Below, one piece after another: positions 9,038-17,979 of a stretch of DNA of 64,000 bases. Where the stretch lies: positions 248,001 to 312,000 of the forward strand of contig CAWGND010000011.1 in NCBI GenBank assembly GCA_963823845.1, given 5' to 3'. Both the position numbers and the translations under genes were made by a program. Every line of letters begins with the position of its first letter. Within the stretch, counting starts at the first letter, position 1. The notes under the pieces are model-generated. The model saw only the letters and a program-made list of their open reading frames with translations. It was not told the DNA's origin and ran no database searches. The stretch comes from Alloacidobacterium sp963823845. Its GTDB lineage: Bacteria > Acidobacteriota > Terriglobia > Terriglobales > Acidobacteriaceae.

Positions 9038-9179
9038 CGCACCTCAAACGGAGTGGTCTACTTATTGTCTAGGAGACGCCATCCGGAAGCAAGGACAGCC
9101 CACTCCCCTCGCCGGCAATTCCCCTGACGGCCTCCTTGAATCCTTGCCAGCTACGGCATAGCTCAAATTGGGATATCAG

Positions 9180-10787
9180 CTATGCCAATTCGCGATAGTT
9201 CAACAGGATCACGCCGACCAGGGCCAAGCACAGTGGCCAGAGGTAGCCGGCGATGGTGGTCATGCGGCTCTTAGGTAAGCGCAGCTCCAGCCATCGGGTA
9301 CAAGCCGCCGTCATACCAAGCAGCGCAATAGGGGTGTGGCTCATCTCCGCAATCAGCGCCTCTTTCACATCTCTCGCCGAATGCTCGTGTGTCAGCAACA
9401 TCGCAGCGCCGACAGCACACATTGCAGGAAAAACATAACTGGCCCAGCGCGCCCTCAACTTGCCGGCCTGCACAGCGCATTCGAAGGCTGCGAAAACCAC
9501 AATCAAGAGTGCCCCGAAGCGGTGTTGCAGTACGTCGGGCGCGACAAAGCTCTCCCAAAAAGGACGTGGCCCTAGGGGCCAGTTCTCCGGGTCGGCGCGC
9601 AGCACGATGAAGACAGCTAAACCGGCAAAGGTCAGCGGCCAAAAGCGGGCCCAGCGCATGCTACGGTGGCGGCTGAGCAGGGCCAGCAGCCCCGCGATAA
9701 GCACAATCAGCCCTGCCCAGTGATGGTTGTACTCCGACCACGCTCTGTCGGTATCATCACTCCCGACAGTAGCAACAAACTGACCGTCCTTGACGGCGAC
9801 CTCGAGTGTACTTGGAGGAGCCAGCGCAGCTAATGGCGGACTGCTCATGCGCGGCGGTTCTGGATGCATGCGCGCATAGATCTCGTGAGACGTCAGCCTG
9901 TCCTGAGCGGTGACATCGACCGCAGGTGCCTGGGCGGTCAGCGAAGCCGCGGTCAAGACTGCGAGAAATCCCAGACAAATCTCTGCTTCGGCAACCCGGC
10001 GCAGCCGCGCCAGCAAAGGTTCAGGGTCGCTGGCCAGACGCCGCACCACGAACCAATTCCCGGCGCCCAGCGCAATCATCGTCAAAAAAAGCCAGATCTT
10101 GGCAACCAGCATGATGCCATACGCCGTGGTATATAGCCCGCTCCACGTTCCCACATAGAACTTGGCCATGCACACTCCGGCCAACACGAGCGTCGCCGCA
10201 CCCACCAACGCCATCCTGGAGTAACGCTCGGTCAAACGCCGAGCCTCGTCCACGCCTTCGGCGCGGCGTAAGGAAATCCACAGATAAGGCATTGCGCCAA
10301 CCCAGGCGGCTGTCCCCAGGTGATGTGCTGCCGTCACAATAACCAACAGAATCCGGTAATCTATCCGTGCCACCGCATGGCTAACGGAGACCGTTGCCGC
10401 CAGCAGCAGCAGGCCTAACGGAAGCATAGCCACCGTCGCCTTGCTGCTTTTCAGGCGCGCGCAGACCCAGAGTCCAATTGCGAACAAGATTGCGAGAGAG
10501 TCGGCACGGAAGAAACTTGTGGTCGTCACATCCTTGAGCGTCAAATCAGAGCCGCTCATCAGGAGGGCGCCGGATGCCAAAATCATGACAACCTCGCTCA
10601 CCACCAACGCAAGCGCTGCCATCCGGATACCCCGGTAACAAGGGTTTTCGACGGCCGCGCTCGCCCTCGCCGGCCGCGCCACAACAAGAAGATATGCTAC
10701 GCCTCCCAGCAGCAACGCCTCAAAAGCCAGCATTGCCGCGCGCAGCAGAACAGTTAGCAGATCCAAATCGCGCACGAACCAAATCAT
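9180..10787 (-). CDS. copD: CopD-family copper membrane protein
   Basis: A 535-residue protein with about thirteen hydrophobic segments in two blocks. The first block carries the CopD domain, with the conserved histidines in VSHAVARID and AAHHLGTAAWVGAMPYL; the second looks like a further membrane module with HH in the loop EYNHHWAGLIVL. CopD works with CopC to bring copper across the inner membrane, and the copC gene lies immediately upstream with a 15-base gap, so they form one unit. The second block makes it longer than pseudomonad CopD (about 310 residues), as seen in YcnJ-like fusions. Function by family and context. Confidence 0.82.
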   Translation of the reverse strand: MIWFVRDLDLLTVLLRAAMLAFEALLLGGVAYLLVVARPARASAAVENPCYRGIRMAALALVVSEVVMILASGALLMSGSDLTLKDVTTTSFFRADSLAILFAIGLWVCARLKSSKATVAMLPLGLLLLAATVSVSHAVARIDYRILLVIVTAAHHLGTAAWVGAMPYLWISLRRAEGVDEARRLTERYSRMALVGAATLVLAGVCMAKFYVGTWSGLYTTAYGIMLVAKIWLFLTMIALGAGNWFVVRRLASDPEPLLARLRRVAEAEICLGFLAVLTAASLTAQAPAVDVTAQDRLTSHEIYARMHPEPPRMSSPPLAALAPPSTLEVAVKDGQFVATVGSDDTDRAWSEYNHHWAGLIVLIAGLLALLSRHRSMRWARFWPLTFAGLAVFIVLRADPENWPLGPRPFWESFVAPDVLQHRFGALLIVVFAAFECAVQAGKLRARWASYVFPAMCAVGAAMLLTHEHSARDVKEALIAEMSHTPIALLGMTAACTRWLELRLPKSRMTTIAGYLWPLCLALVGVILLNYRELA

Positions 10788-10802
10788 GATTGTTCTCGGG
10801 CT

Positions 10803-11192
10803 CTACTTTACTTGGAACGGGACCTTGCCCCGGGTTATGTGTCCATCCATGGCCAGGACCTGCCAGCGCAGCACATACGCCCCCTTGACAAGCCCGGTCA
10901 ACTTGGCAGACAACACCCCGGGTGAGGACTCGCTGTCGATGGCAACTTTCTCCACTTTGCCGTCAGGGTCGAGCAGCGTCAGTGTCGAGTGCTCCATATC
11001 AACCCTTGAACTGTATTTGAGGAGGACGGCGACCTCCGGACCCGAGACCGTGCTGTTCACTCCAGGCTGAGACTCCACCAACACGGCGTGCGCTAACGCC
11101 ATGCGGGGAGCAAACAACACCATACCGCAAGCAATAACGATAGCGGCCACAAACCAAGGCCTGAAGATCCAGGCGTTCCTGCGCATATCCAA
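10803..11192 (-). CDS. copC: CopC-family periplasmic copper-binding protein
   Basis: A 129-residue protein with a Sec signal peptide (hydrophobic core FVAAIVIACGMVLFAP) cleaved before HAVLVESQP, so the mature protein would begin with His, the first Cu(II) ligand of CopC. The second site AMDGHITRG supplies the conserved Asp and His. The fold is a small beta barrel that holds Cu(II) tightly in the periplasm. It is directly followed by copD. No metal-responsive operator was recognised upstream. Confident family assignment. Confidence 0.88.
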   Translation of the reverse strand: MDMRRNAWIFRPWFVAAIVIACGMVLFAPRMALAHAVLVESQPGVNSTVSGPEVAVLLKYSSRVDMEHSTLTLLDPDGKVEKVAIDSESSPGVLSAKLTGLVKGAYVLRWQVLAMDGHITRGKVPFQVK

Positions 11193-11371
11193 TCCACATC
11201 TCCTTGAACAAATTAAGTCACACTCAAAAGCAGGACACTCTCGCCGGGGCTGGTCCGCCCGAGGACATCCCTTTATAAGCTAATATGAAACGCGGTCAGG
11301 GAGCGAGGGCTGGTGCCGAACATAAACACCCGACAAATAGTCTGAATCTTCGTCGTGACAGATTTGCTTTT

Positions 11372-12082
11372 CTACTGGACAGCCGATTTTGCGTCACACA
11401 CAACCTTGTAATCCTTGTATTCAATCTCCTCGACCGTCTGGCCCAAAAGAAAGTTATGCGCCTCTAGCTTTTCGTGCGTGACCATTGCGAAACCATTGAC
11501 GTTCGTAAAATCGCGTGTGATCAAAGGTGTACCCGCCCAGTATGACGAACTCTTGGATTGAGTTCCTTGAACGCGCGCCAACAGGTAGGTCTTGGCATCT
11601 ACCCAGGCTTTACCGTTGATCAGATATACGTTTACTGTGCGCGCCTTCACGTCCAACACTACGCAGTCCTGAGTGCCGATGAAGGCCCTCGCCGGTTCAA
11701 CCCGAATCTCATAATTTTCGGTCGTGAGCATTAGCTGGCTTCGCATCATCGGATCGTAGATTTGCTTTTCCGATTCTAGTGAAGGCTCGATCACTCGGTT
11801 CTGAAACATTGATGAACCGCTCTGTGAGATTGTCGTGTACCTGATGCCTTTGCTCTTCTCGTATATTGCCAGGACGGTCTTTTCTGCAGACGGTGTGGTC
11901 GAACCATTTCTGTAGACCGCGTAGTGCTCCGTGACTGTATATCCCTGAATATTTGCAAATCGCGCCCGGATTACCGCGTCCGTTTTTGAGATCACGGTAC
12001 CTTCAGATTGGCCAGCAGTGGCATAAGTCGCTACGCAGGAAACCAAGAGCGTACTCATACCAACCAGCCGGATCCAGCTCAT
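11372..12082 (-). CDS. Exported protein of unknown function, LolA-like layout
   Basis: About 236 residues. A signal peptide (MSWIRLVGMSTLLVSCVATYATAGQ) precedes a beta-rich protein with phrases typical of outer-membrane lipoprotein-sorting-like proteins: an N-terminal region on a partly unfolded carrier (VIRARFANIQGYTVTEHY), then strands such as RAFIGTQDCVVLDVKAR and KAWVDAKTYLLARVQG. ATG 12082 was taken because the signal peptide starts there; an ATG 23 codons upstream gives a charged leader. It sits alone between copC and katG. The assignment to a LolA/LolB-like fold rests on pattern only, and no cargo is known. Confidence 0.5.
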   Translation of the reverse strand: MSWIRLVGMSTLLVSCVATYATAGQSEGTVISKTDAVIRARFANIQGYTVTEHYAVYRNGSTTPSAEKTVLAIYEKSKGIRYTTISQSGSSMFQNRVIEPSLESEKQIYDPMMRSQLMLTTENYEIRVEPARAFIGTQDCVVLDVKARTVNVYLINGKAWVDAKTYLLARVQGTQSKSSSYWAGTPLITRDFTNVNGFAMVTHEKLEAHNFLLGQTVEEIEYKDYKVVCDAKSAVQ

Positions 12083-12245
12083 AAGACATTTTCGCTCTGA
12101 TCTTCTCCAGGATCGTTTCGATTCCCCGACCGCCCGAGACCTCATGTTCAAATCATGAGCGATTTCTTATTGCGAATACAAGAAACGCACGACAGACTCT
12201 CGTACCTACAGATTATGCCCGCTTGACGGGCAAAACCGAGCACAT

Positions 12246-12301
12246 AGCGCTCAACCTCGACCTGGTCCGGGATAACCCGTGTCAGTTCGAGGTTGAGCGC
12301 T
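12246..12301. repeat. 15-base perfect inverted repeat downstream of katG
   Basis: AGCGCTCAACCTCGA (12246-12260) and its exact complement (12287-12301) enclose a 26-base loop. It lies just after the katG stop, in the gap before the exported protein gene. It may end katG transcription or protect its 3' end, but there is no T-run beyond it. Confidence 0.7.
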
Positions 12302-12329
12302 GTGAGGCTCTAAGGCCTATCTCCTGAGA

Positions 12330-14594
12330 TCACGCAAGGTCGAAACGATCAAGGTTCATGACTTTGTTCCAGGCTGCTACAAAGTCATGGACAAACTTCC
12401 CCTGCGCGTCCGAACTTCCGTAGACTTCGGCCAGGGCCCTGAGCTGAGAATTTGAACCGAAGATGAGATCGACACGTGTACCGGTCCACTTGAGTTCACC
12501 TGTTTTACGATCGCGCCCTTCAAACACGTCCTGGACGTCTGAGACCGCTTTCCACTCCGTACCCATGTCGAGCAGGTTGAGGAAGAAGTCGTTGGTCAAC
12601 GCCTCCGGCTGCTTAGTGAAAACACCCTGCTTTGTCTGTCCGACGTTGGCATTCAGGACACGCAGGCCGCCAACGAGCACTGTCAGCTCAGGTGCGGTCA
12701 GCGTGAGTAATTGGGCCTTGTCGATCAGCAACGTCTCGGACGGTACGCTGTATTTCTTTTTGAGGTAGTTGCGGAAGCCGTCCGCTATCGGCTCGAGCAC
12801 CTCGAAGGAGTCCACATCGGTCTGCTCCTGCGAGGCATCCGTGCGTCCCGGTGCAAAGGGAACGGTCACACTGTGGCCGGCATTCTTCGCCGCCTGCTCG
12901 ACACCTGCGCAACCCGCCAGGACGATCAGATCGGCGAGCGAGACCTTCTTGCCGTCGGACTGCTTGCCGTTGAATTCGTTCTGGATACCTTCGAGCGTCT
13001 TCAGCACGTTCGCCAATTGCTCCGGCTGGTTAACTCCCCAATCCTTCTGCGGCGTCAGGCGGATACGGGCGCCGTTGGCACCGCCACGTTTGTCGGAGCC
13101 ACGGAAGGTAGATGCCGACGCCCAGGCGGTCGAAACCAGCTGCGAGATGGACAAGCCCGAAGCAAGAACATTGCCCTTGAGGGCGGCAATATCCTGTTCA
13201 TCAATCAGCTTGTGATCGACTTCGGGAATGGGGTCTTGCCAGATGAGTTCTTCGGCAGGGACTTCCGGGCCGAGATAGCGCGCGCGTGGACCCATGTCGC
13301 GATGCGTCAGCTTGAACCACGCACGGGCGAAGGCATCGGCGAACTGGTCTGGATTCTCGTAGAAGCGCCTCGAAATCTTTTCATAATCAGGATTGATGCG
13401 CAGGGCGAGATCCGTGGTCAGCATGGATGGCGAGCGACGTTTTGACGGGTCGTGCGGATCCGGCACGGTACCGTTGCCTGCGTCACCCTTCGGCTTCCAC
13501 TGGTTCGCGCCAGCCGGGCTCTTGGTCAGCTCCCATTCGTAGCGAAACAGGTGGTCAAAGAATTCGTTGCTCCATGTCGTCGGCTTGGTCGTCCAGATGA
13601 CTTCCAGGCCGCTTGTGATCGCGTCGCCCCCCTTGCCGGTGCCAAAGCTGTTCTTCCAGCCGAGGCCCTGCTCCTCGATGCCAGCGCCTTCGGGCTCGTG
13701 CCCCACATGAGACGAAGGTCCGGCGCCATGGGTCTTGCCAAAGGTGTGGCCACCGGCGATCAGCGCAACGGTTTCTTCGTCATTCATGGCCATGCGGGCA
13801 AAGGTCTCGCGGATATCGTGGGCCGCGGCGATAGGATCCGGGTTGCCGTCGGGGCCTTCCGGATTCACATAGATCAGGCCCATCTGCACTGCTGCGAGTG
13901 GGTTTTCCAGATTACGCTCGTTGGAGCCACCGGCGGTGCGGTCATGTTCGCTGCCATGCATCTCCGGGTCGGCCACGAGCACGCCGTCACCAGACTTGCC
14001 CTTGCCGTAACGAAGATCGCCGCCCAACCATGTGGTCTCGGTGCCCCAGTAGACGTCCTCGTCCGGCTCCCAAACATCCTCGCGCCCGCCGCCGAAACCG
14101 AAGGTCTTAAAGCCCATCGATTCCAGGGCCACATTGCCAGTGAGGATAATCAGGTCGGCCCATGAAAGTTTGTTGCCATATTTCTGCTTGACCGGCCAGA
14201 GTAACCGACGCGCCTTGTCGAGGCTGACGTTGTCGGGCCAGCTGTTGAGAGGAGCGAAGCGCTGCTGACCGGATCCGGCACCACCGCGACCGTCGCCGAT
14301 GCGGTACGTTCCGGCGCTATGCCACGCCATGCGAATGAATAGGGGCCCGTAGTGGCCGAAGTCTGCCGGCCACCAGTCCTGCGAGGTGGTCATCACCGCC
14401 AGGATGTACTTCTTCACGACTGCCAGGTCAAGACTCTTGAACGCTTCGGCATAGTTGAAGTCCTTGTCCATCGGATCGGACAGGGGCGAGTGCTGGTGAA
14501 GGATCTTCAGGTTCAACTGGTTCGGCCACCAATCACGGTTCGATGTGCCTTCACCTGCTGTGTGATGGAATGGGCACTTTGCTGCGGTTGACAT
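12330..14594 (-). CDS. katG: Catalase-peroxidase
   Basis: A 754-residue bifunctional haem enzyme that removes hydrogen peroxide, of normal length for the family with both the catalytic N-terminal half and the haem-less duplicate half. The distal site RMAWHSAGTYR gives the catalytic Arg, Trp and His; the Tyr of GLIYVNPEG and the Met of RMAMNDEE complete the Met-Tyr-Trp adduct needed for catalase activity; the proximal haem ligand is His in IAGGHTFGKTHG. It diverges from oxyR with a 168-base gap containing an OxyR-type operator, so peroxide induction is expected. A 15-base inverted repeat lies past the stop. Confidence 0.97.
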   Translation of the reverse strand: MSTAAKCPFHHTAGEGTSNRDWWPNQLNLKILHQHSPLSDPMDKDFNYAEAFKSLDLAVVKKYILAVMTTSQDWWPADFGHYGPLFIRMAWHSAGTYRIGDGRGGAGSGQQRFAPLNSWPDNVSLDKARRLLWPVKQKYGNKLSWADLIILTGNVALESMGFKTFGFGGGREDVWEPDEDVYWGTETTWLGGDLRYGKGKSGDGVLVADPEMHGSEHDRTAGGSNERNLENPLAAVQMGLIYVNPEGPDGNPDPIAAAHDIRETFARMAMNDEETVALIAGGHTFGKTHGAGPSSHVGHEPEGAGIEEQGLGWKNSFGTGKGGDAITSGLEVIWTTKPTTWSNEFFDHLFRYEWELTKSPAGANQWKPKGDAGNGTVPDPHDPSKRRSPSMLTTDLALRINPDYEKISRRFYENPDQFADAFARAWFKLTHRDMGPRARYLGPEVPAEELIWQDPIPEVDHKLIDEQDIAALKGNVLASGLSISQLVSTAWASASTFRGSDKRGGANGARIRLTPQKDWGVNQPEQLANVLKTLEGIQNEFNGKQSDGKKVSLADLIVLAGCAGVEQAAKNAGHSVTVPFAPGRTDASQEQTDVDSFEVLEPIADGFRNYLKKKYSVPSETLLIDKAQLLTLTAPELTVLVGGLRVLNANVGQTKQGVFTKQPEALTNDFFLNLLDMGTEWKAVSDVQDVFEGRDRKTGELKWTGTRVDLIFGSNSQLRALAEVYGSSDAQGKFVHDFVAAWNKVMNLDRFDLA

Positions 14595-14727
14595 GCGATC
14601 TCTCCTATTGGGCGGGTAGTTGAGTTCAACTTCTGAAATATGCGGAAGAACTGGTCACGTTCATTGCAACCACGTCCCTGTTTGTCTCGACCCAATGAAT
14701 GTAGCATCATAGAGAGGGATAGTTCCA

Positions 14728-14764
14728 ATAGATACCTTCCATACGGAGTATAGGCATCATCTAT
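14728..14764. promoter_or_regulatory. OxyR binding site between katG and oxyR
   Basis: Four tetramers on a strict 11-base period: ATAG (14728-14731), CCAT (14739-14742), ATAG (14750-14753), CTAT (14761-14764). This fits the known OxyR pattern ATAG-N7-CTAT-N7-ATAG-N7-CTAT with one changed base. The last tetramer overlaps the oxyR ATG at 14763, so bound OxyR would also sit on its own start. For katG the site lies 134-170 bases before the ATG, suitable for activation. Confidence 0.85.
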
Positions 14765-15629
14765 GGAATTTCACCAGCTACGCTACGTCTGTGCTATCGC
14801 GGAAACTGGCAGTTTCAGCCGCGCCGCCGAGCGCTGCCAGGTCGCCCAGCCTTCGCTCTCCCAGCAGGTTCTCAAACTCGAGGAAGATTTGGGCGCAAAG
14901 CTCTTCGATCGCTTGGGCCGCAGCGTTCGCCTCACCGAGGCTGGCCGGGCATTCCTGCCTCACGCCCGCTCGATTCTGAGCCAGATGGAGGCGGCGCGAT
15001 CAAGCGTGGCCGATAAGTGCGCGGACGTTCGCGGCAGCGTAGCCGTGGGCGTTATCCCGACCATTGCGCCCTACCTGATACCGCGCTACGCGGCGACCTT
15101 CGCGAAGAAGTATCCTGAAGCTAAGTTGCGCATTGTTGAAGAAACGACGCCGATCCTGGTCGAAAACCTGCGGAACCTGTCCATCGATCTCGCGATTCTT
15201 GCACTCCCTCTGCGTCACAAAGACCTGGAGTTGTTTTCCCTTCGTACCGAACCACTCTTCGCTGTGCTGCCCAAGGATCATCCCCGGGCCGGGGCAAAAT
15301 CGCTTGCTCTTAAGGATCTCCGCGGAGAGTCCTTTGTCATGCTGCGCGACGGCCATTGCTTTCGCGACCTCAGCATCGCCGCCTGCACCCACGCCCGCAT
15401 CACACCGCACATCGCGTTCGAGAGCGGCCAGTTCAGCAGCCTCTTTGGAATGGTTGCCGCCGGCGTTGGCATCTCGCTCGTTCCCGAAATGGCCATCGAC
15501 CGGAATGCGGGCTGTCTCTACGTGCGCCTCAACGATGCGCGCGCCACGCGCACCGTCGTCGCCGCCGTCCTGCGCGGCCGCAGCTTCAACCGCATCCAGC
15601 AGGCATTTCTGTCAGGGATCAGGAATTAG
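14763..15629 (+). CDS. oxyR: LysR-type peroxide sensor OxyR
   Basis: A 288-residue LysR regulator: N-terminal winged helix (residues 1-60, FHQLRYVCAIAETGSFSRAA), linker helix and a periplasmic-binding-like effector domain. The redox pair is present at Cys199 and Cys208 in DGHCFRDLSIAAC, the same numbers and spacing as in E. coli OxyR, so peroxide sensing by a disulfide is likely. It diverges from katG and a four-tetramer OxyR site overlaps its start codon, indicating autoregulation plus control of katG. The encapsulin-DyP operon lies downstream on the same strand beyond a strong terminator. Confidence 0.95.
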   Translation: MEFHQLRYVCAIAETGSFSRAAERCQVAQPSLSQQVLKLEEDLGAKLFDRLGRSVRLTEAGRAFLPHARSILSQMEAARSSVADKCADVRGSVAVGVIPTIAPYLIPRYAATFAKKYPEAKLRIVEETTPILVENLRNLSIDLAILALPLRHKDLELFSLRTEPLFAVLPKDHPRAGAKSLALKDLRGESFVMLRDGHCFRDLSIAACTHARITPHIAFESGQFSSLFGMVAAGVGISLVPEMAIDRNAGCLYVRLNDARATRTVVAAVLRGRSFNRIQQAFLSGIRN

Positions 15630-15763
15630 GGTAGCGGATCGTGTGAGAGGGCATTCATCGATGACCTGCCCCCTCCCCCTTTACAGGGTTGTTTTGTTTT
15701 CAATGGTTTACAGTGCAACCTCGCATGGAGTCGCCTTTTTTTCAATGGCTTACGGCTAAAATT

Positions 15764-15798
15764 AAGAAAAGGCAGGGCTTAGGGCCCTGCCTTTTCTT
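15764..15798 (+). terminator. Rho-independent terminator after oxyR
   Basis: A perfect 15-base stem (15764-15778 with 15784-15798) closes a five-base loop and is followed by a T-rich tract (TCTCTTCTTCTTTT). The AAGAAAA/TTTTCTT base of the stem lets it work on both strands. It separates oxyR from the DyP-encapsulin operon. Confidence 0.9.
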
Positions 15799-16071
15799 GG
15801 CATCTCTCTTCTTCTTTTATTATAGCTGATTTAGGAGTAATTCTCTGCAGCTTGACTTGTCACCTATGTCATTTGCAGATAAAGGGTTACGCGCTCGCTT
15901 ACGACTGAGGGGGCTTGACAAGAATTTTTCAGGTAGAATTGACCGGCCCGACCGCCGGCGGCTCGTACTATGGACAGCAAGTGGGTCAGGTTTGTGGGGA
16001 CGTGTTTGTCGTGGATATACCGGCAAGCACGAAAGCGTGAGGCACAACTACATAGTATCGAGGGAAGACAG
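15799..16071. other. Upstream region of the DyP-encapsulin operon
   Basis: No gene is supported here. A TTGACA at 15915 and TAGAAT at 15934 are separated by only 13 bases, too short for a standard sigma-70 promoter. The strong ribosome site GAGGGAAG (16060-16067) serves the DyP start. Confidence 0.4.
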
Positions 16072-17139
16072 ATGACGGTGGTTAACGAGGCGGATCAGGT
16101 TCCTCTTCCGCAGCCAGTGCTCGCACCGCTTACGCGCGCCGCAATCTTCCTTGTCGTAACAGTGAAGCCGGAGCCAGAGAGTTACGCAATCGTCCGCTCG
16201 TTCTGCGGAGACCTCGCGGGGTTGATTCGTGCGGTCGAGTTCCGCGACATCGAGGCCGGACTCACCTGCATCGCAGCGTTCGGATCGGATGTCTGGGACC
16301 CACTCTTTGGTAGTCCGCGACCAGCCGAACTTCATCCGTTCCGTGAGTTTCGCAGCGGCAATCGGTATGCTCTCGCTACTCCTGGCGACTTGCTCTTTCA
16401 CATCCGTGCCGGGCGCATGGATATCTGCTTCGAGCTGGCAACGCAGATCATGGAGCGTATCGGAGATGCGGTTTCGGTTGCCGACGAAGTCCAGGGCTTT
16501 CGTTATTTCGAGGATCGCGACCTGGTTGGTTTCGTCGATGGTACGGAGAATCCAAGAGGCGCGGTGGCGCTTGAGGCGGCGCTCGTTGGCCAAGAGGATG
16601 CTCCCTTCGCGGGCGGCAGCTATGTCCTGGTCCAGAAATATCTCCATGATATGAAGGCATGGAATGCTCTCTCCACCGAGGAGCAGGAGCGAATCATAGG
16701 CCGAAAGAAACTGTCCGATATCGAGTTGGATGATTCCGTGAAGCCGAGTAATGCGCATAGCGCGCTCACCGTCATCGAAGAGAATGGGAAAGAGCTCAAG
16801 ATCCTGCGGGACAACATGCCGTTCGGACAACCTGGCCGGGGCGAGTTTGGCACTTACTTTATCGGCTATTGTCGTACTCCGCGCATCACTGAGCTGATGC
16901 TTGAGAATATGTTTGTAGGCCGTCCGCCGGGGAATTATGATCGGCTGCTTGACTTCAGCCGGCCCCTAACCGGAGGACTCTTCTTTGCGCCTTCCGCGAC
17001 GTTCCTTGACGGAGCAGATGCAGAGCCGCTGGTGGCAGCGGCAAGCACCACTCCAGCACTAGCATTGGATCCGCCTTCATCATCAGTCCGCGATACATCT
17101 CTTGGGATAGGATCGCTTAGAGGAGAACGAAATGAATAA
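16072..17139 (+). CDS. DyP-type peroxidase with encapsulin cargo peptide
   Basis: A 355-residue dye-decolourising haem peroxidase. The hallmark GFVDGTENP gives the catalytic Asp (GxxDG); the His in KPSNAHSALT is the likely proximal haem ligand, and the Arg of GQPGRGEFGTYF follows, with the conserved C-terminal TGGLFFAPSATFL. After the enzyme domain comes a Pro/Ser/Ala-rich linker and the terminal DTSLGIGSLRGERNE, a clear encapsulin targeting peptide (LGIGSLRG). It overlaps the encapsulin gene by eight bases, so both are made together and the enzyme is packed in the shell. ATG 16072 is set by GAGGGAAG upstream; a start at 15970 adds an implausible leader. It oxidises substrates with peroxide; the natural substrate is unknown. 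Confidence 0.93.
   Translation: MTVVNEADQVPLPQPVLAPLTRAAIFLVVTVKPEPESYAIVRSFCGDLAGLIRAVEFRDIEAGLTCIAAFGSDVWDPLFGSPRPAELHPFREFRSGNRYALATPGDLLFHIRAGRMDICFELATQIMERIGDAVSVADEVQGFRYFEDRDLVGFVDGTENPRGAVALEAALVGQEDAPFAGGSYVLVQKYLHDMKAWNALSTEEQERIIGRKKLSDIELDDSVKPSNAHSALTVIEENGKELKILRDNMPFGQPGRGEFGTYFIGYCRTPRITELMLENMFVGRPPGNYDRLLDFSRPLTGGLFFAPSATFLDGADAEPLVAAASTTPALALDPPSSSVRDTSLGIGSLRGERNE
17121..17126 (+). promoter_or_regulatory. Ribosome binding site of the encapsulin gene
   Basis: AGGAGA five bases before ATG 17132, inside the codons of the DyP targeting peptide; it gives the shell gene its own strong initiation, in line with the excess of shell over cargo. Confidence 0.8.
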
Positions 17140-17947
17140 CCTCCATCGGGAGTTGGCGCCAATCTCGGACGCTGCATGGGAGCAGATCGAGGAAGAAACT
17201 ACCCGAACACTCAAGCGGTATCTCGCTGGCCGACGGGTCGTCGATGTGCCGACTGCCGGCGGTGTTGGTTTGCCGGCTGTCGCCACCGGTCATCTTGTTG
17301 AGATCGATCCGCCCGCGGAAGGCACGATCGCGAGGCAGCGCGAAGTCAAGGCGCTGGTGGAGTTGCGAGTTCCCTTTGAGCTGCAGCGTCAAGACATCGA
17401 CGATGTTGAACGTGGTTCGGATGACTCCGATTGGCAACCTGCGAAAGACGCAGCCAAGACGATCGCTTTTGCCGAGGACCGGGCCATTTTCAATGGTTAT
17501 CCTGCGGCGAAGATACAAGGCATCCGCGAAGGAACCAGCAATCCGCTCATGAAGCTTCCCGCAGACGTGCGGGATTATCCGGATGTCGTTGCGCAGGCGT
17601 TGAGCCAGCTGCGTCTGGTCGGTGTGAACGGGCCCTACTCGGTTTTACTGGGTGCGAAAGCATATACAGAGCTTGCGGAGACGCGCGATCACGGCTATCC
17701 GATCCTCGATCACGTCAAGCGGATTGTCGACGGCAATATCATCTGGGCGCCAGCTATCGAAGGTACATTTGTGCTGACCACGCGAGGAGGCGATTTCGAG
17801 CTCTGCATCGGGCAGGACGTCTCCATCGGCTATCTCAGTCACACCGACACTGTCGTGCGGCTTTACCTTCAGGAAACCTTCACGTCTCGCGTCCTGACAA
17901 GCGAGGCGTCAGTCGTGCTTGCTCCCCCTGATCAGCCTTCCGCTTGA
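17132..17947 (+). CDS. Encapsulin shell protein (family 1, linocin M18-like)
   Basis: A 271-residue HK97-fold protein of the size that forms 60-subunit T=1 shells. Typical segments are the N-terminal helix LAPISDAAWEQIEEE, which binds cargo peptides on the inside, FAEDRAIFNGYPAAKIQGI around the E-loop/P-domain, GPYSVLLGAKAYTEL, and the closing YLSHTDTVVRLYLQETFTSRVLTSEASVVL. It overlaps the DyP gene, whose C-terminus has the matching targeting peptide, so this is a DyP-loaded nanocompartment. katG and oxyR next door suggest use under peroxide stress, although no OxyR site was found before this operon. The 32-base gap to the convergent permease shows no clear terminator. Confidence 0.95.
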   Translation: MNNLHRELAPISDAAWEQIEEETTRTLKRYLAGRRVVDVPTAGGVGLPAVATGHLVEIDPPAEGTIARQREVKALVELRVPFELQRQDIDDVERGSDDSDWQPAKDAAKTIAFAEDRAIFNGYPAAKIQGIREGTSNPLMKLPADVRDYPDVVAQALSQLRLVGVNGPYSVLLGAKAYTELAETRDHGYPILDHVKRIVDGNIIWAPAIEGTFVLTTRGGDFELCIGQDVSIGYLSHTDTVVRLYLQETFTSRVLTSEASVVLAPPDQPSA

Positions 17948-17979
17948 ATACGTATCGATGGCAAATCCCACTCTGCGCT

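Noticed and set aside
12711..14165. Two long open frames antisense to katG (about 244 and 237 codons)
   Set aside because: They mirror the codon pattern of katG on the other strand, have no recognisable domains, and katG is unmistakable.
15697..15753. Imperfect direct repeat TTTTCAATGG(T/C)TTAC at 15697 and 15739
   Set aside because: Only 15 bases and two copies, near a terminator; too weak to call a site.
15915..15939. TTGACA and TAGAAT as a promoter for the DyP-encapsulin operon
   Set aside because: The spacer is only 13 bases; without a known activator that twists DNA this is not a credible sigma-70 promoter.
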